From Tritrichomonas foetus (Eukaryota; Parabasalia; Tritrichomonadida; Tritrichomonadidae), in assembly GCA_001839685.1 (NCBI GenBank), contig MLAK01000561.1:34197-98196 (forward strand): DNA of 64,000 nt. Reading direction: 5' to 3'. The translations under genes and the position numbers were made by a program. The notes beneath the pieces are model-generated. The model saw nothing but the letters and a program-made list of their open reading frames with translations. It searched no databases and was not told where the DNA came from. Below, piece after piece: positions 1 through 8,859 of this stretch. The stretch's first letter is position 1. The number at the start of each line of letters is the position of its first letter.

Positions 1-652
1 TGGACATTTTATGACGTTTACTTTAACGATTTTAAAAAGGATATGGTTATATTTTTCATAATCATTCAAGTAGAATCGTTAATAACACTTGATATTTAAT
101 TGTTATTCATTCTCATCCTTAAAAGTGTCATAACATATAAAATTAATAATTTTTCTCAAAAATTAAATCGAATTGATGAAATCGAATGAACAAATGAAAG
201 AAATGATTTGGTTAGTGAAAAATGAACTACATAAATTTGTCCACAGTTTTCTTACTCATAAAAGCATACATGTTTTGGTGCTTTGATTAATTGTCATTTT
301 ATTAAAAGTATGAAAACACCTCATTAGAGAAATAACATCTCTTATTGGAATTCTCTGATAAAATGGCACATTTGTTGAAAGATATTTCGTATGTCGGAAT
401 AATTAGCTGGCCGATTATCAAGAGAAATCTAATCGCATTTTTTCAAAGAAAAATTCAGAAAAAGTTTTCGACTAAATTAATTTCATTCAAATTAGTTTGA
501 AGTTTGAACTATCCGATATTTTGAATTTCATTACATTTACATATTGGCAAACTTTTTAAATACTACTCTAATTTTTTTCTGAATCACCACTGTTAACCTG
601 GCACAAAGATCACAAAAAGTGGGAAAAGTGAAATAGGAATTGAAAAATACGC

Positions 653-653
<1 letters not shown>
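1..653. other. intergenic, no gene seen
   Basis: AT-rich DNA with stops in all frames and no recognisable RNA gene. It is the 5' flank of the peptidase gene that follows. Confidence 0.6.

Positions 654-711
<58 letters not shown>
654..711 (+). repeat. 58-base poly(A) tract abutting a start codon
   Basis: An uninterrupted run of 58 A residues ends one base (C) before the ATG at 713. No other homopolymer in the window comes near this length. It could be an expanded slippage tract in the 5' leader or promoter, the tail of an inserted retrocopy lying upstream, or an assembly artefact in exact length. Confidence 0.95.
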
Positions 712-712
<1 letters not shown>

Positions 713-2038
713 ATGAACGGAATTTGCTTCAGACAACACAGAGATCGAATTATCAGTATTCTTAAATTTGGGGGTCTAGAAAACAGTCTAATTTACATGC
801 CATCACCCTCCGAGCCGAAAGAATTATTTACCGAATCTGATCTTCCTTTTGTTCAAGAAGGAATATTTTTCTGGCTCACTGGATGGGAACGGCCATCTTC
901 GTCAATCATTATCGATGTCAAAAACAACCGATCAATTTTAATCACGCCCGCATACGATGAAGAATACGAAACCTGGCATGGGAAAGCACCCTCTAATGGC
1001 GAAATCATCGACCAAACCGGAGTAGATGAAGTCCTTCAAGGGGCCAATGCACGCGATCAACTTCATCATCTACAGAAAAAATTGAAACCTAAGCATCGTT
1101 TGCTCGCTTTTAAATTGAGCCCACAGTTACCAATAGATGACATCGGCACACTTGTCTGCGCAGTTTCTATTGCTCGTCGGACAAAATTTGATCATGAAAT
1201 TGAAATGTTAAGAAAAGCGGCGGGAGTTTCATCAAAAGCATTAATTGAAGTAATGAAATTCTGTCAGCCAGAAATACCAGAATGCAACCTTGAAGCGGCC
1301 TTTTTATTTTATGGAACTTTGTTTGGCGGTCGAGGCCTTTCGTTTCCAACGATAGCTGCTTCTGGATGGCATGGTGCATATTTGCACTACACTGAAAATA
1401 AAGATATTGCACACAATGGAGACATGGTTTTATTCGATTGTGGCCTTTATGTTGACCATTACGCGGGTGACATCACGCGCACTTTTCCAGTGAATGGGAA
1501 ATTCAGTGAAGTCCAAAAACTCGTTTATAATGCTTTACTGAAAGCACAGTGTTCAATGATTGAAAGTGTCAGACCAGGAATCACACTTTATGAACTAGAC
1601 AGTCAATTATTTAATCATATTTTCGAAATATTGAAACTAATTGGTATCGTGAATGATACTTGCCCATTTTCAATCGAAATTGCACAACTTTTCTGTCCGC
1701 ATTCTATTTCTCATCATATCGGTGTAAGCGTGCACGACTGGTCTTACTATGATGGAAAATGTTTATTGAACTACAATCCGATGGAAGCATTCACACTTGA
1801 AAAAAATATGATTATCAGCATTGAACCGGGAATTTACTTCAACTCGATTTCTTTACAGCGATCGAAAGGGAAGAGAGAATACAGCGCAGTGAACTTTGAC
1901 AGAGCTTTCGAATTTGCAAAAACTGTTTGTGCAATTCGAATCGAGGATGATGTGCTTGTCACCTCTACAGGGCATGAAGTGCTAACATCGTTCTGTCCGA
2001 AGACGACAGAAGAGATTGAGGCCATCATGGCGCAATGA
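713..2038 (+). CDS. Xaa-Pro dipeptidase / aminopeptidase P-like, peptidase family M24B
   Basis: 441 residues, close to the usual length of prolidases. The N-terminal ~160 residues look like the creatinase/prolidase N domain and the rest is a pita-bread M24 domain. The five expected metal ligands are visible: D242 in VLFDCG, D253 in AGDITR, H334 in SISHHIG, E371 in SIEPGIY and E411 in IRIEDD. Family knowledge predicts a cytosolic two-metal enzyme that cuts Xaa-Pro bonds in small peptides. The usual GLGH ligand motif reads SISH here, keeping the histidine. The ATG at 713 is the first in frame and sits directly behind the poly(A) tract. Its neighbour on the other strand is also a peptidase-fold gene (M20), in convergent orientation. 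Confidence 0.88.
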   Translation: MNGICFRQHRDRIISILKFGGLENSLIYMPSPSEPKELFTESDLPFVQEGIFFWLTGWERPSSSIIIDVKNNRSILITPAYDEEYETWHGKAPSNGEIIDQTGVDEVLQGANARDQLHHLQKKLKPKHRLLAFKLSPQLPIDDIGTLVCAVSIARRTKFDHEIEMLRKAAGVSSKALIEVMKFCQPEIPECNLEAAFLFYGTLFGGRGLSFPTIAASGWHGAYLHYTENKDIAHNGDMVLFDCGLYVDHYAGDITRTFPVNGKFSEVQKLVYNALLKAQCSMIESVRPGITLYELDSQLFNHIFEILKLIGIVNDTCPFSIEIAQLFCPHSISHHIGVSVHDWSYYDGKCLLNYNPMEAFTLEKNMIISIEPGIYFNSISLQRSKGKREYSAVNFDRAFEFAKTVCAIRIEDDVLVTSTGHEVLTSFCPKTTEEIEAIMAQ

Positions 2039-2309
2039 CTATACTTTGTGACTTTCTACTAAATATAAATCGAATAGAGAATTTTCATCTTTCTTTTCTA
2101 AACTTACAATTAGTTTTACTGGTTAATTTTTAAGAGAGATTTCACAAGCATGGTATGATAAATTCATTGATTTTAGAAATAATTCTCTTGTTAAAAAAGA
2201 GATTGAGATTCATTCTGATCTTATGTTAAATTATTTTAAACAATCTCAGTGTATAAATGAGTCAAATAAAAGAATAAGAAATTCATGAATGATTAACGAA
2301 AAAAACAGT

Positions 2310-3815
2310 TTATTGTTTTTCAACTAACAACGAAGGGAATCTTGAAATTACCGCGATTGGCGCCCATACCAACTCCTGATTCACAAATTCACCAGGCTTT
2401 CCAGCATTTTCAATAATTCCTGATCCAATTGCAAAAGTCGGAGGCATCACTTTATCATCGTATTTTACCCAATCGTCTTTTGTCACTTTATCATTAATTA
2501 AGCTTTGTTTTATTGGATAGCCAGAACTGTTGTCACCTTTTCCACGTGCAGTAAAGAACGGTCGTTTCCTTAAATATTCCAAGGTTTGGCCTTCATCAAT
2601 ATAAGGCGACACTGTTCTCCGATATGTTTCTGATGCAATAGATAAAATTGAATGATCACGTGGAGTTTTCCAAGCAGGAAAACTTTCGAATTCAGATTGT
2701 GCAACAAATCCTCCAAATGCCAAAGCTTTTGCGACAGTCGGAAGTGATTCGATTTCTTCTAGAGCAATATCATTCGTTTCGCCTATCGTCAGCGTTCGAA
2801 CAAATCTTGCATTGAACTTTTTAGGAGCAACAAAAGCGTCTGTTGCATTTCGTGTGACTGGTCCTAAGATTTGGTCACTGTTTGGCCTATTCATGTTGGC
2901 AGCAACAGCTTCTGCCACAACTCGAGCACCGTCTTCAATTGTGAAGCCTCTATTGACAGAAACTTCAACCATGGCTCTTCCATTTTGCCCTATTGCGATT
3001 CCGCAGGGTCCATTTTCAATTCTTCCAGTTGCTTCTGAAAGGATTAGAACGTCTGGGAAAAGCTGGCATTCTTTGATCACATGGAAAGGCATATGCTCGT
3101 TTTTGGTAATAGACGAAACAACCACCACGCCTTTCAAGGAATTCAATTCTTTGGATTCTTCTAATATTTTCATTGACACAATTTGTGCAGCAATTCCTTG
3201 CAATCCACTTGCCGCACCATTTCCAAAAGTGAGGCGTGACCACCACACTTCAGGTGGAAGATAAGGAAGTAACTTTTTGAGTGCATCTTTATCGATTTTT
3301 GTATCATCGATCAGCCCCTCGTATTTATTCAGTCCTTGGCCAAATAAATGCGACCATTCCGTAAAGTTGTCAAAAAACGCAGAAAAGCTGGAATTTATGA
3401 AAATTACTTTTCGTTCGGAAAATGGAGTAGGATCGTCTAAATCGTAAACGGCCCACACTAAATTTCCATTTTCGTCGATATGAATATCGTTTTGGTCACT
3501 AACCGCCTTAGTTTCGATGATTTTGTCGATAAGATATTGGATGAATTTTTGAGTGAGTTGATTCATATCGGCGCTCATATTTTGCGAGGGAAAAGCAATA
3601 AATTCCTTCAAAATTGTCGTTGAAAGATATGCATAGTTGCAGGCAAGTCGAGAAATCAATTTATCTAAATCGGAGCATTCATCTTTGGTGAAGGGGGCTC
3701 CGCGGTCGACCGGGACTTCGCCCTGTAGAAAGTTTAGGAATTTTTTAGCGAAATGTTTCCCGCTGAGTGCTGAAGCGGCAATTGTAAGAGAGCGAAAATC
3801 GAAAATCGAGTTCAT
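2310..3815 (-). CDS. M20-fold peptidase homologue, probably catalytically dead
   Basis: 501 residues resembling the YgeY/peptidase T-like branch of family M20. Landmarks in order are an N-terminal catalytic-domain half, FGNGAAS (197-203) where active members have GRGASD, the block SSITKNE (234-240), ILSEATG (258-264) and a lid/dimerisation segment starting GRAMVEVSV (279). By this alignment the H-x-D ligand motif is replaced (INSSFSAF, 140-147), the GRGASD aspartate is Ser203, the first residue of the catalytic Glu pair is Asn239, and the C-terminal HAP histidine is missing (ENAGKPGEF). Only Glu240 and Glu261 remain. I infer a pseudo-enzyme with a binding or regulatory role. The alignment is from memory of the family, so the fold call is firmer than each residue call. 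The start is the first ATG. Confidence 0.7.
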   Translation of the reverse strand: MNSIFDFRSLTIAASALSGKHFAKKFLNFLQGEVPVDRGAPFTKDECSDLDKLISRLACNYAYLSTTILKEFIAFPSQNMSADMNQLTQKFIQYLIDKIIETKAVSDQNDIHIDENGNLVWAVYDLDDPTPFSERKVIFINSSFSAFFDNFTEWSHLFGQGLNKYEGLIDDTKIDKDALKKLLPYLPPEVWWSRLTFGNGAASGLQGIAAQIVSMKILEESKELNSLKGVVVVSSITKNEHMPFHVIKECQLFPDVLILSEATGRIENGPCGIAIGQNGRAMVEVSVNRGFTIEDGARVVAEAVAANMNRPNSDQILGPVTRNATDAFVAPKKFNARFVRTLTIGETNDIALEEIESLPTVAKALAFGGFVAQSEFESFPAWKTPRDHSILSIASETYRRTVSPYIDEGQTLEYLRKRPFFTARGKGDNSSGYPIKQSLINDKVTKDDWVKYDDKVMPPTFAIGSGIIENAGKPGEFVNQELVWAPIAVISRFPSLLVEKQ

Positions 3816-4352
3816 TATTAATTTGTGGTAATCTTTATAGAATTTTCAAATTTTGTTATTTATTTTTTGTTAGGAAAATCAGCCGATCATTCAATTATTG
3901 AATACTATTCATAGAAATTATTGAATATGAGAAGAGATTTTTATTGAAAAATAAATGATTTTTATTTTGTTATTTATGAAAATTCATTCGCCAGAAAACT
4001 AATATCTCAGACATTTATATTTTACTTCATGAATGTTTTTTTGAAGTTCTCATAACTCAATTTTACCAAATTAAGTTAAACTTTCCAAAACTATTAATGA
4101 ATATTGTTTTTCTACAATGTAGAGATCATATTCTGAAAAGAGTTTTCATATGTTTTATTATGATAATGAATACAAATTATGAACGAAAACAATAAACATG
4201 AATAAAAAGGAGAAAAAGGATAAATAAATGTATATTTATATTGAGAACAATCTATATGCAAATTCTAACATTTTTACAATAGAATATATAAAAATAATAT
4301 ATAGTATATAGTATATATAATAGATAATATATAATACATAATACAACTAAAT
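3816..4352. other. intergenic, TA-rich, no gene seen
   Basis: Separates two minus-strand genes. The part near 4270-4350 is low-complexity TA-dinucleotide sequence, next to the 3' end of the PHD gene. No RNA gene or frame is supported. Confidence 0.6.
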
Positions 4353-7300
4353 TCAATCTGAATTCTTATGTCTTCTATCACGAGAGGACCTCGTCCTTGA
4401 TTTCATTTCCATTTGTACTTTATATCTATCAACCGCTTCTTGATCGTCTAAAATCACGAACGGCATTGGTGGCACCGAATCATCATAAAATGAACTCAGT
4501 AATGACAATGTCATTGTCGGCTCATATGCATTATTATTTTGGTAGGAATTATGATTATTAGTATTTGATTTCTTCTGTGAATGTTGTTGGATTGGTGCAA
4601 CAGGCTTTTCGATTTTCTTTTTGCCTGATGAGCTTCGTGTTGTAAAAGTCGTTCGATTTTGTTTGGGTGGTGCAGGCTTTGGTCTTTGCTTTTTTTCTTT
4701 CCATTCAGTTTTTTGAATTGGAAATGGAATATCACCATCAAAAGGCAAAAACAATTCACCGTCAGCTGGGATAGCTGGACCTCTTCTTGATTTTTCTTCT
4801 GAAAGTGGTCCCTTCATCCTTGTTGCAAACAAACCAACCCTTGGTTCTCCTTTAATTTTTATTAATTTTACAATACAGTTAAAATGAAAACTTCTACGAA
4901 TTAATGGTGCGAAATAAAAGGTAGTCCCTTCTGTATCAATAATCACATCCTGATCAGTAACAATTAAACAAGATAATGGTATTCCATTTTCTGCCCTAAC
5001 CTCGTCTGTATGCATTAAAAATCCTGGTAAATCTGCAATAAATGCACCATCTTCAAGTGCAATTGGTGAATAAACTCCGCCGTCTTTTCCTTCGTAAATT
5101 TTGATTGGTGTTGGTTGCTTTTCTAGACGCGGCATTTGTAAACCTTCCAGGAATTCTGTAATTGATTCACTATGTAAAAATCCGCGTTCAGTTGCTCTTC
5201 GATTTCTTGGAAATTTATAAGGCTTATACAGCAAGTTTGTAACTAATGTATCTAAAGCGTTCAATAACACGGATCTTTCACATCCACAAATTGCACATAA
5301 TGTTTCATTAAAGACACGCCAGAATTCATGTGCATTTTCAAACAGTAATGGAGCAAATGTACGGAAGTATTTAATCAGCGTTTCTCTAAATCGAATTGAA
5401 CTCTTGTTTAAATCTTCTTCAATCATATTTCGAAAATTACCATCAGGTATCGTTCCAACTATCTCTCTTTTTTCATCATCAATAAATATTTCATCATCGG
5501 GAACATTTTCATCATCTTCAGTAAATTCTACTCGGTTTAATTCATATGAAGAACCTCCACAGAAGCTACAAACGAAATTGCCCGGATTTATACCAAATTC
5601 TAAATCTTCGCATGATTTATGAACCCATAATTGGCATTTTGTGCATTGGATTAAAGGAACTGAGTATTTCATCGATTCGCCGCACTTACATCGAATTTTT
5701 CGTTTAAGGCAAAAAGGACAAAAATATGGTTCACCCTTGGTTTCTCGCGCAACATTCACGCAGAGGCCATGCAGCCAATATTCACACATGTCACATTGTA
5801 CAAGCATTGTATCAATGTGGCTTTCCCCACAAACACAACAAACACCATATTCACCACTTTCTCTATCATTGTAAAAAGTTGGTGGGGGTGGTTTCAGATC
5901 ATTATTATCGATTTTTGGAATTGAAACAACTGGATTTGGAATCGGGTTTCTGGTGACCATTGGTTGAGGTAATGGTGGTGGTAATTGGTTTTGAATTTGT
6001 GGTTGAATATTTTGAAGTTGATTAGAGAGTTGATTTTGAATTTGATTTGGTATTTGGGTTGAGATTTGTCCTTGTAACTGAGTAGGAATTGGCGGCTGAA
6101 GTTGATTCGAAATTTGTGGTTGTAGTTGTGGTTGCAGTTGTGGTTGGAGCTGTGGTTGTAGTTGTGATGGTTGGGCTTGAATTGAATTATGTAATTGTGG
6201 AATGATTTGTGTTGATGCATTTGATTTAGGTTGGGTCAGCGGTTTCAGGCCAGAAATAGGATTCACTGGTTGGTGAATTTTAGGTGAAATTTGTGGTTGA
6301 ATTGGCTGTTGAATTTGTTGAATTTGAGGCTGAACAGGTGCATGCGGCTGCTGTGGAATTGGTTGTCCAGGCTGATAGATTGGATATAAGCCGCCAAAGC
6401 TTTGCTGATTATAATACCTTCCATATAAATTTTGTTGCTGCTGCTGTGCAGCAATTGAAAAGTTTTGACCCATTTGATTGATTGAATTTATTTGATTAAT
6501 ATTATTAATCGGATTTAAATTATTTAGGTTGTTGATACCGCTTGCTGAACTGACTCCATTAATCGGACTGCGCTGATTTATTGAATTGAGGCCGTTATTC
6601 AAATTAATATTATTTATATTATTTATTTGGTTAATTTGATTGATTTGGTATGCGTTATTTGGCATTCTAATGTTTGAGAATTGAGTGTGCATGAAATTAT
6701 TTGAATTGCTGGTGTTATTATTATTTTTTTGATTCGTTTCGGAATTATTTGAATTCTGCGGAATTTGAATAATCGGAATAGGAGGTGGCTGTAAACCTTT
6801 TCTTCTTTGTTGCGTTTCTACTGCGATATTCGGAATATTTTTCATGTAATTACTATTTTGCAAAATCTGGTTATTCTGTTGATTACTTGCAATAATATTA
6901 TTTTGATTAATTTGAGTGAGGTTTGAATTATTTGTGTTACTTCCTTGATTACTTGAAGTGCGCCTAACAATATGAGCGGTTGCATGACCAGACTGGACGG
7001 GGGGCGGTCCCGTCATCAGGCTCGCCACGGAGAAGGCTGGTGAATTCACAGTTGGTCCGCCAACAAGGTGCAGCTCGTCGGGTTCCGAAAAAATAGCGGG
7101 GGAATTGAACACTTTTCCGTTTTGGCTGGCGGCGGCGGCATGGCTTGCGTTTTGGTCGAGGTTATTTGGAATTGTCTCATTGTTTTGACAATTTGATGCT
7201 GCTGTGAGAGAATCGGTCGCATTGAGTGGTGTCGTGTTTGATGTTATCGATGATATTTTTTCCGCGGGTTCTTGTGGATTGTTTGGCTCGCCATCGCCTG

Positions 7301-7382
7301 GCATGTGGGCGGGCAAGACGACTTCAGGGAGTCTCGTCACCGCTATGGCAGAAGAAGTATTTTGCGTCGGGTCAAGACTCAT
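4353..7382 (-). CDS. PHD-PHD-SET protein of the Set3/MLL5 (KMT2E) type
   Basis: 1009 residues. Residues 1-500 are low complexity, rich in Asn, Gln and Pro, with INQINN-type and QPQL-type short repeats. Two adjacent C4HC3-like PHD fingers follow at about 512-610 (CCVCGESH..CDMCEYWLHGLC and CKCGES..CTKCQLWVHKSC). A divergent SET domain lies at about 760-885. In it VIIDTEG, FYFAPLIRRSF, RVGLFATR and GELFLPFD occupy the places of the SET strands, the N-H-S-C-x-P-N motif and the post-motif strands. The NHSCxPN catalytic/knot motif reads RRSFHFN, as in the inactive or weak Set3/MLL5/UpSET class (RRSC-type). Those proteins read histone marks and scaffold deacetylase complexes. I infer a nuclear chromatin reader with no methyltransferase activity. 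The basic tail ends in RSSRDRRHKNSD. Confidence 0.75.
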   Translation of the reverse strand: MSLDPTQNTSSAIAVTRLPEVVLPAHMPGDGEPNNPQEPAEKISSITSNTTPLNATDSLTAASNCQNNETIPNNLDQNASHAAAASQNGKVFNSPAIFSEPDELHLVGGPTVNSPAFSVASLMTGPPPVQSGHATAHIVRRTSSNQGSNTNNSNLTQINQNNIIASNQQNNQILQNSNYMKNIPNIAVETQQRRKGLQPPPIPIIQIPQNSNNSETNQKNNNNTSNSNNFMHTQFSNIRMPNNAYQINQINQINNINNINLNNGLNSINQRSPINGVSSASGINNLNNLNPINNINQINSINQMGQNFSIAAQQQQQNLYGRYYNQQSFGGLYPIYQPGQPIPQQPHAPVQPQIQQIQQPIQPQISPKIHQPVNPISGLKPLTQPKSNASTQIIPQLHNSIQAQPSQLQPQLQPQLQPQLQPQISNQLQPPIPTQLQGQISTQIPNQIQNQLSNQLQNIQPQIQNQLPPPLPQPMVTRNPIPNPVVSIPKIDNNDLKPPPPTFYNDRESGEYGVCCVCGESHIDTMLVQCDMCEYWLHGLCVNVARETKGEPYFCPFCLKRKIRCKCGESMKYSVPLIQCTKCQLWVHKSCEDLEFGINPGNFVCSFCGGSSYELNRVEFTEDDENVPDDEIFIDDEKREIVGTIPDGNFRNMIEEDLNKSSIRFRETLIKYFRTFAPLLFENAHEFWRVFNETLCAICGCERSVLLNALDTLVTNLLYKPYKFPRNRRATERGFLHSESITEFLEGLQMPRLEKQPTPIKIYEGKDGGVYSPIALEDGAFIADLPGFLMHTDEVRAENGIPLSCLIVTDQDVIIDTEGTTFYFAPLIRRSFHFNCIVKLIKIKGEPRVGLFATRMKGPLSEEKSRRGPAIPADGELFLPFDGDIPFPIQKTEWKEKKQRPKPAPPKQNRTTFTTRSSSGKKKIEKPVAPIQQHSQKKSNTNNHNSYQNNNAYEPTMTLSLLSSFYDDSVPPMPFVILDDQEAVDRYKVQMEMKSRTRSSRDRRHKNSD

Positions 7383-8859
7383 CTCGAAAATATTATGAGA
7401 AAAAATTATTTTTTCTCAAATTTTGATAGGGATTTAATTTCATTCTCAGAAATATAGTATAATTCTATTAATTTTGAAATCACTAATGAATTGAATAGAA
7501 TTGAAGTCGTTCTGAAAAGGTCTTCAGAATTTTTTTTCAGCAATATCTTCAGAATTTGATACAGAGAATTACAAAGAAATAAATGCGATTGAATATTATA
7601 ATTGAAGTATATTGAATATTTTGAGAATGAACTAACAAAGATAAGAATATTTGAGAAGAATTAATAAACTAACTCAAATTGAAAAAGTTGACGATTTCAC
7701 ATCATATAATTTCCTGACAATCTTCAAACCTACAAAGGTTTTTATCCAGTTTAAGTGAACATAAATTTAAACATTATTTCTGCAATGTGATTGGTCAGGG
7801 GAAAGAGAGGAAATCGTTTGTATCAGTCAATATATGATCGTAAATTCATTGCAACTTTGAGATCATTCTGCATTCTTTGAAAAATTTACGTTCATGTCAA
7901 TTACTATAGTCAAATTTTCAGTATTGTTTTCAAATAATTGAATAGATATTCGATTATTTATCAGTTTATAAAAGTTATATGATGTTAGGTGAAATTAAAT
8001 GTACTCATTATTTCTCAAAAAGTGGAGAAATGTGGAAGAAAGATGAAAAAGTATTGAAACTAATGGAAAAAGTCGAAATCCTAAAAAGAAATTGATGGAA
8101 TGATCATCAATACACTATTTTCATTTCATGGAATTATCTCAAATATAGTATGCTCCATTGATTACTAAAACATCATTATTTACATTTCAAGCTTAAAAGG
8201 AAAAATTAAAACAAGCTGGAAATTTCGTTCCAGCAATCGTTAATTGTTGTTTTCTTAAAAATGTTAGATCAATTCATAAATGTAACATGAAAATAAATTA
8301 TTTATAACTATGACTTCAGGAGATGCTCAATTTGATGAAGAATCATTATAATTTTCAGACAAATTTATTATTGTCTCATTAATTATTAATGAGATTGGCT
8401 TATGTTACGAAATATGTGAATTCATAGTAAAAACTTGCAAGCATAAAAATTTATTTATTTGATGATGAAATTCATTATTCTCTTTTTTATCTAATCATCA
8501 CTAACTTTCTAACAAAATCAGAGCCCTTCGAACTTCTTTCAATGGTAAAGTTGTTCCCTTATTTCTTTGGTTGATTGTCAACTTTTTCTTCATGTCGTTT
8601 TTTTCAAATAATCACTCTTACCTGAAATACACATGACTTCATAAATGTTGCATTTCCCTCCATTCATTCAAATTCGCACTAGTTTATTAGGTTATCCAGT
8701 GATTAATATGGAAAAAGAAAAAAAAAAGATTTTACAAATAATATTTACATACAAAATAAGAATTGGATGGTTACTATTAAATCATGGTATTAGATAAAAT
8801 AGTAACAACATGTAATGATTTTATAACATCAAATTAAATAAACTTGATGTTGATAAATT
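7383..8859. other. intergenic, one hairpin, no gene seen
   Basis: About 1.5 kb of AT-rich DNA upstream of the PHD gene. At 8215-8234 there is a perfect 7-bp hairpin (GCTGGAA, loop ATTTCG, TTCCAGC). Nothing else coding or RNA-like is supported. Confidence 0.5.
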
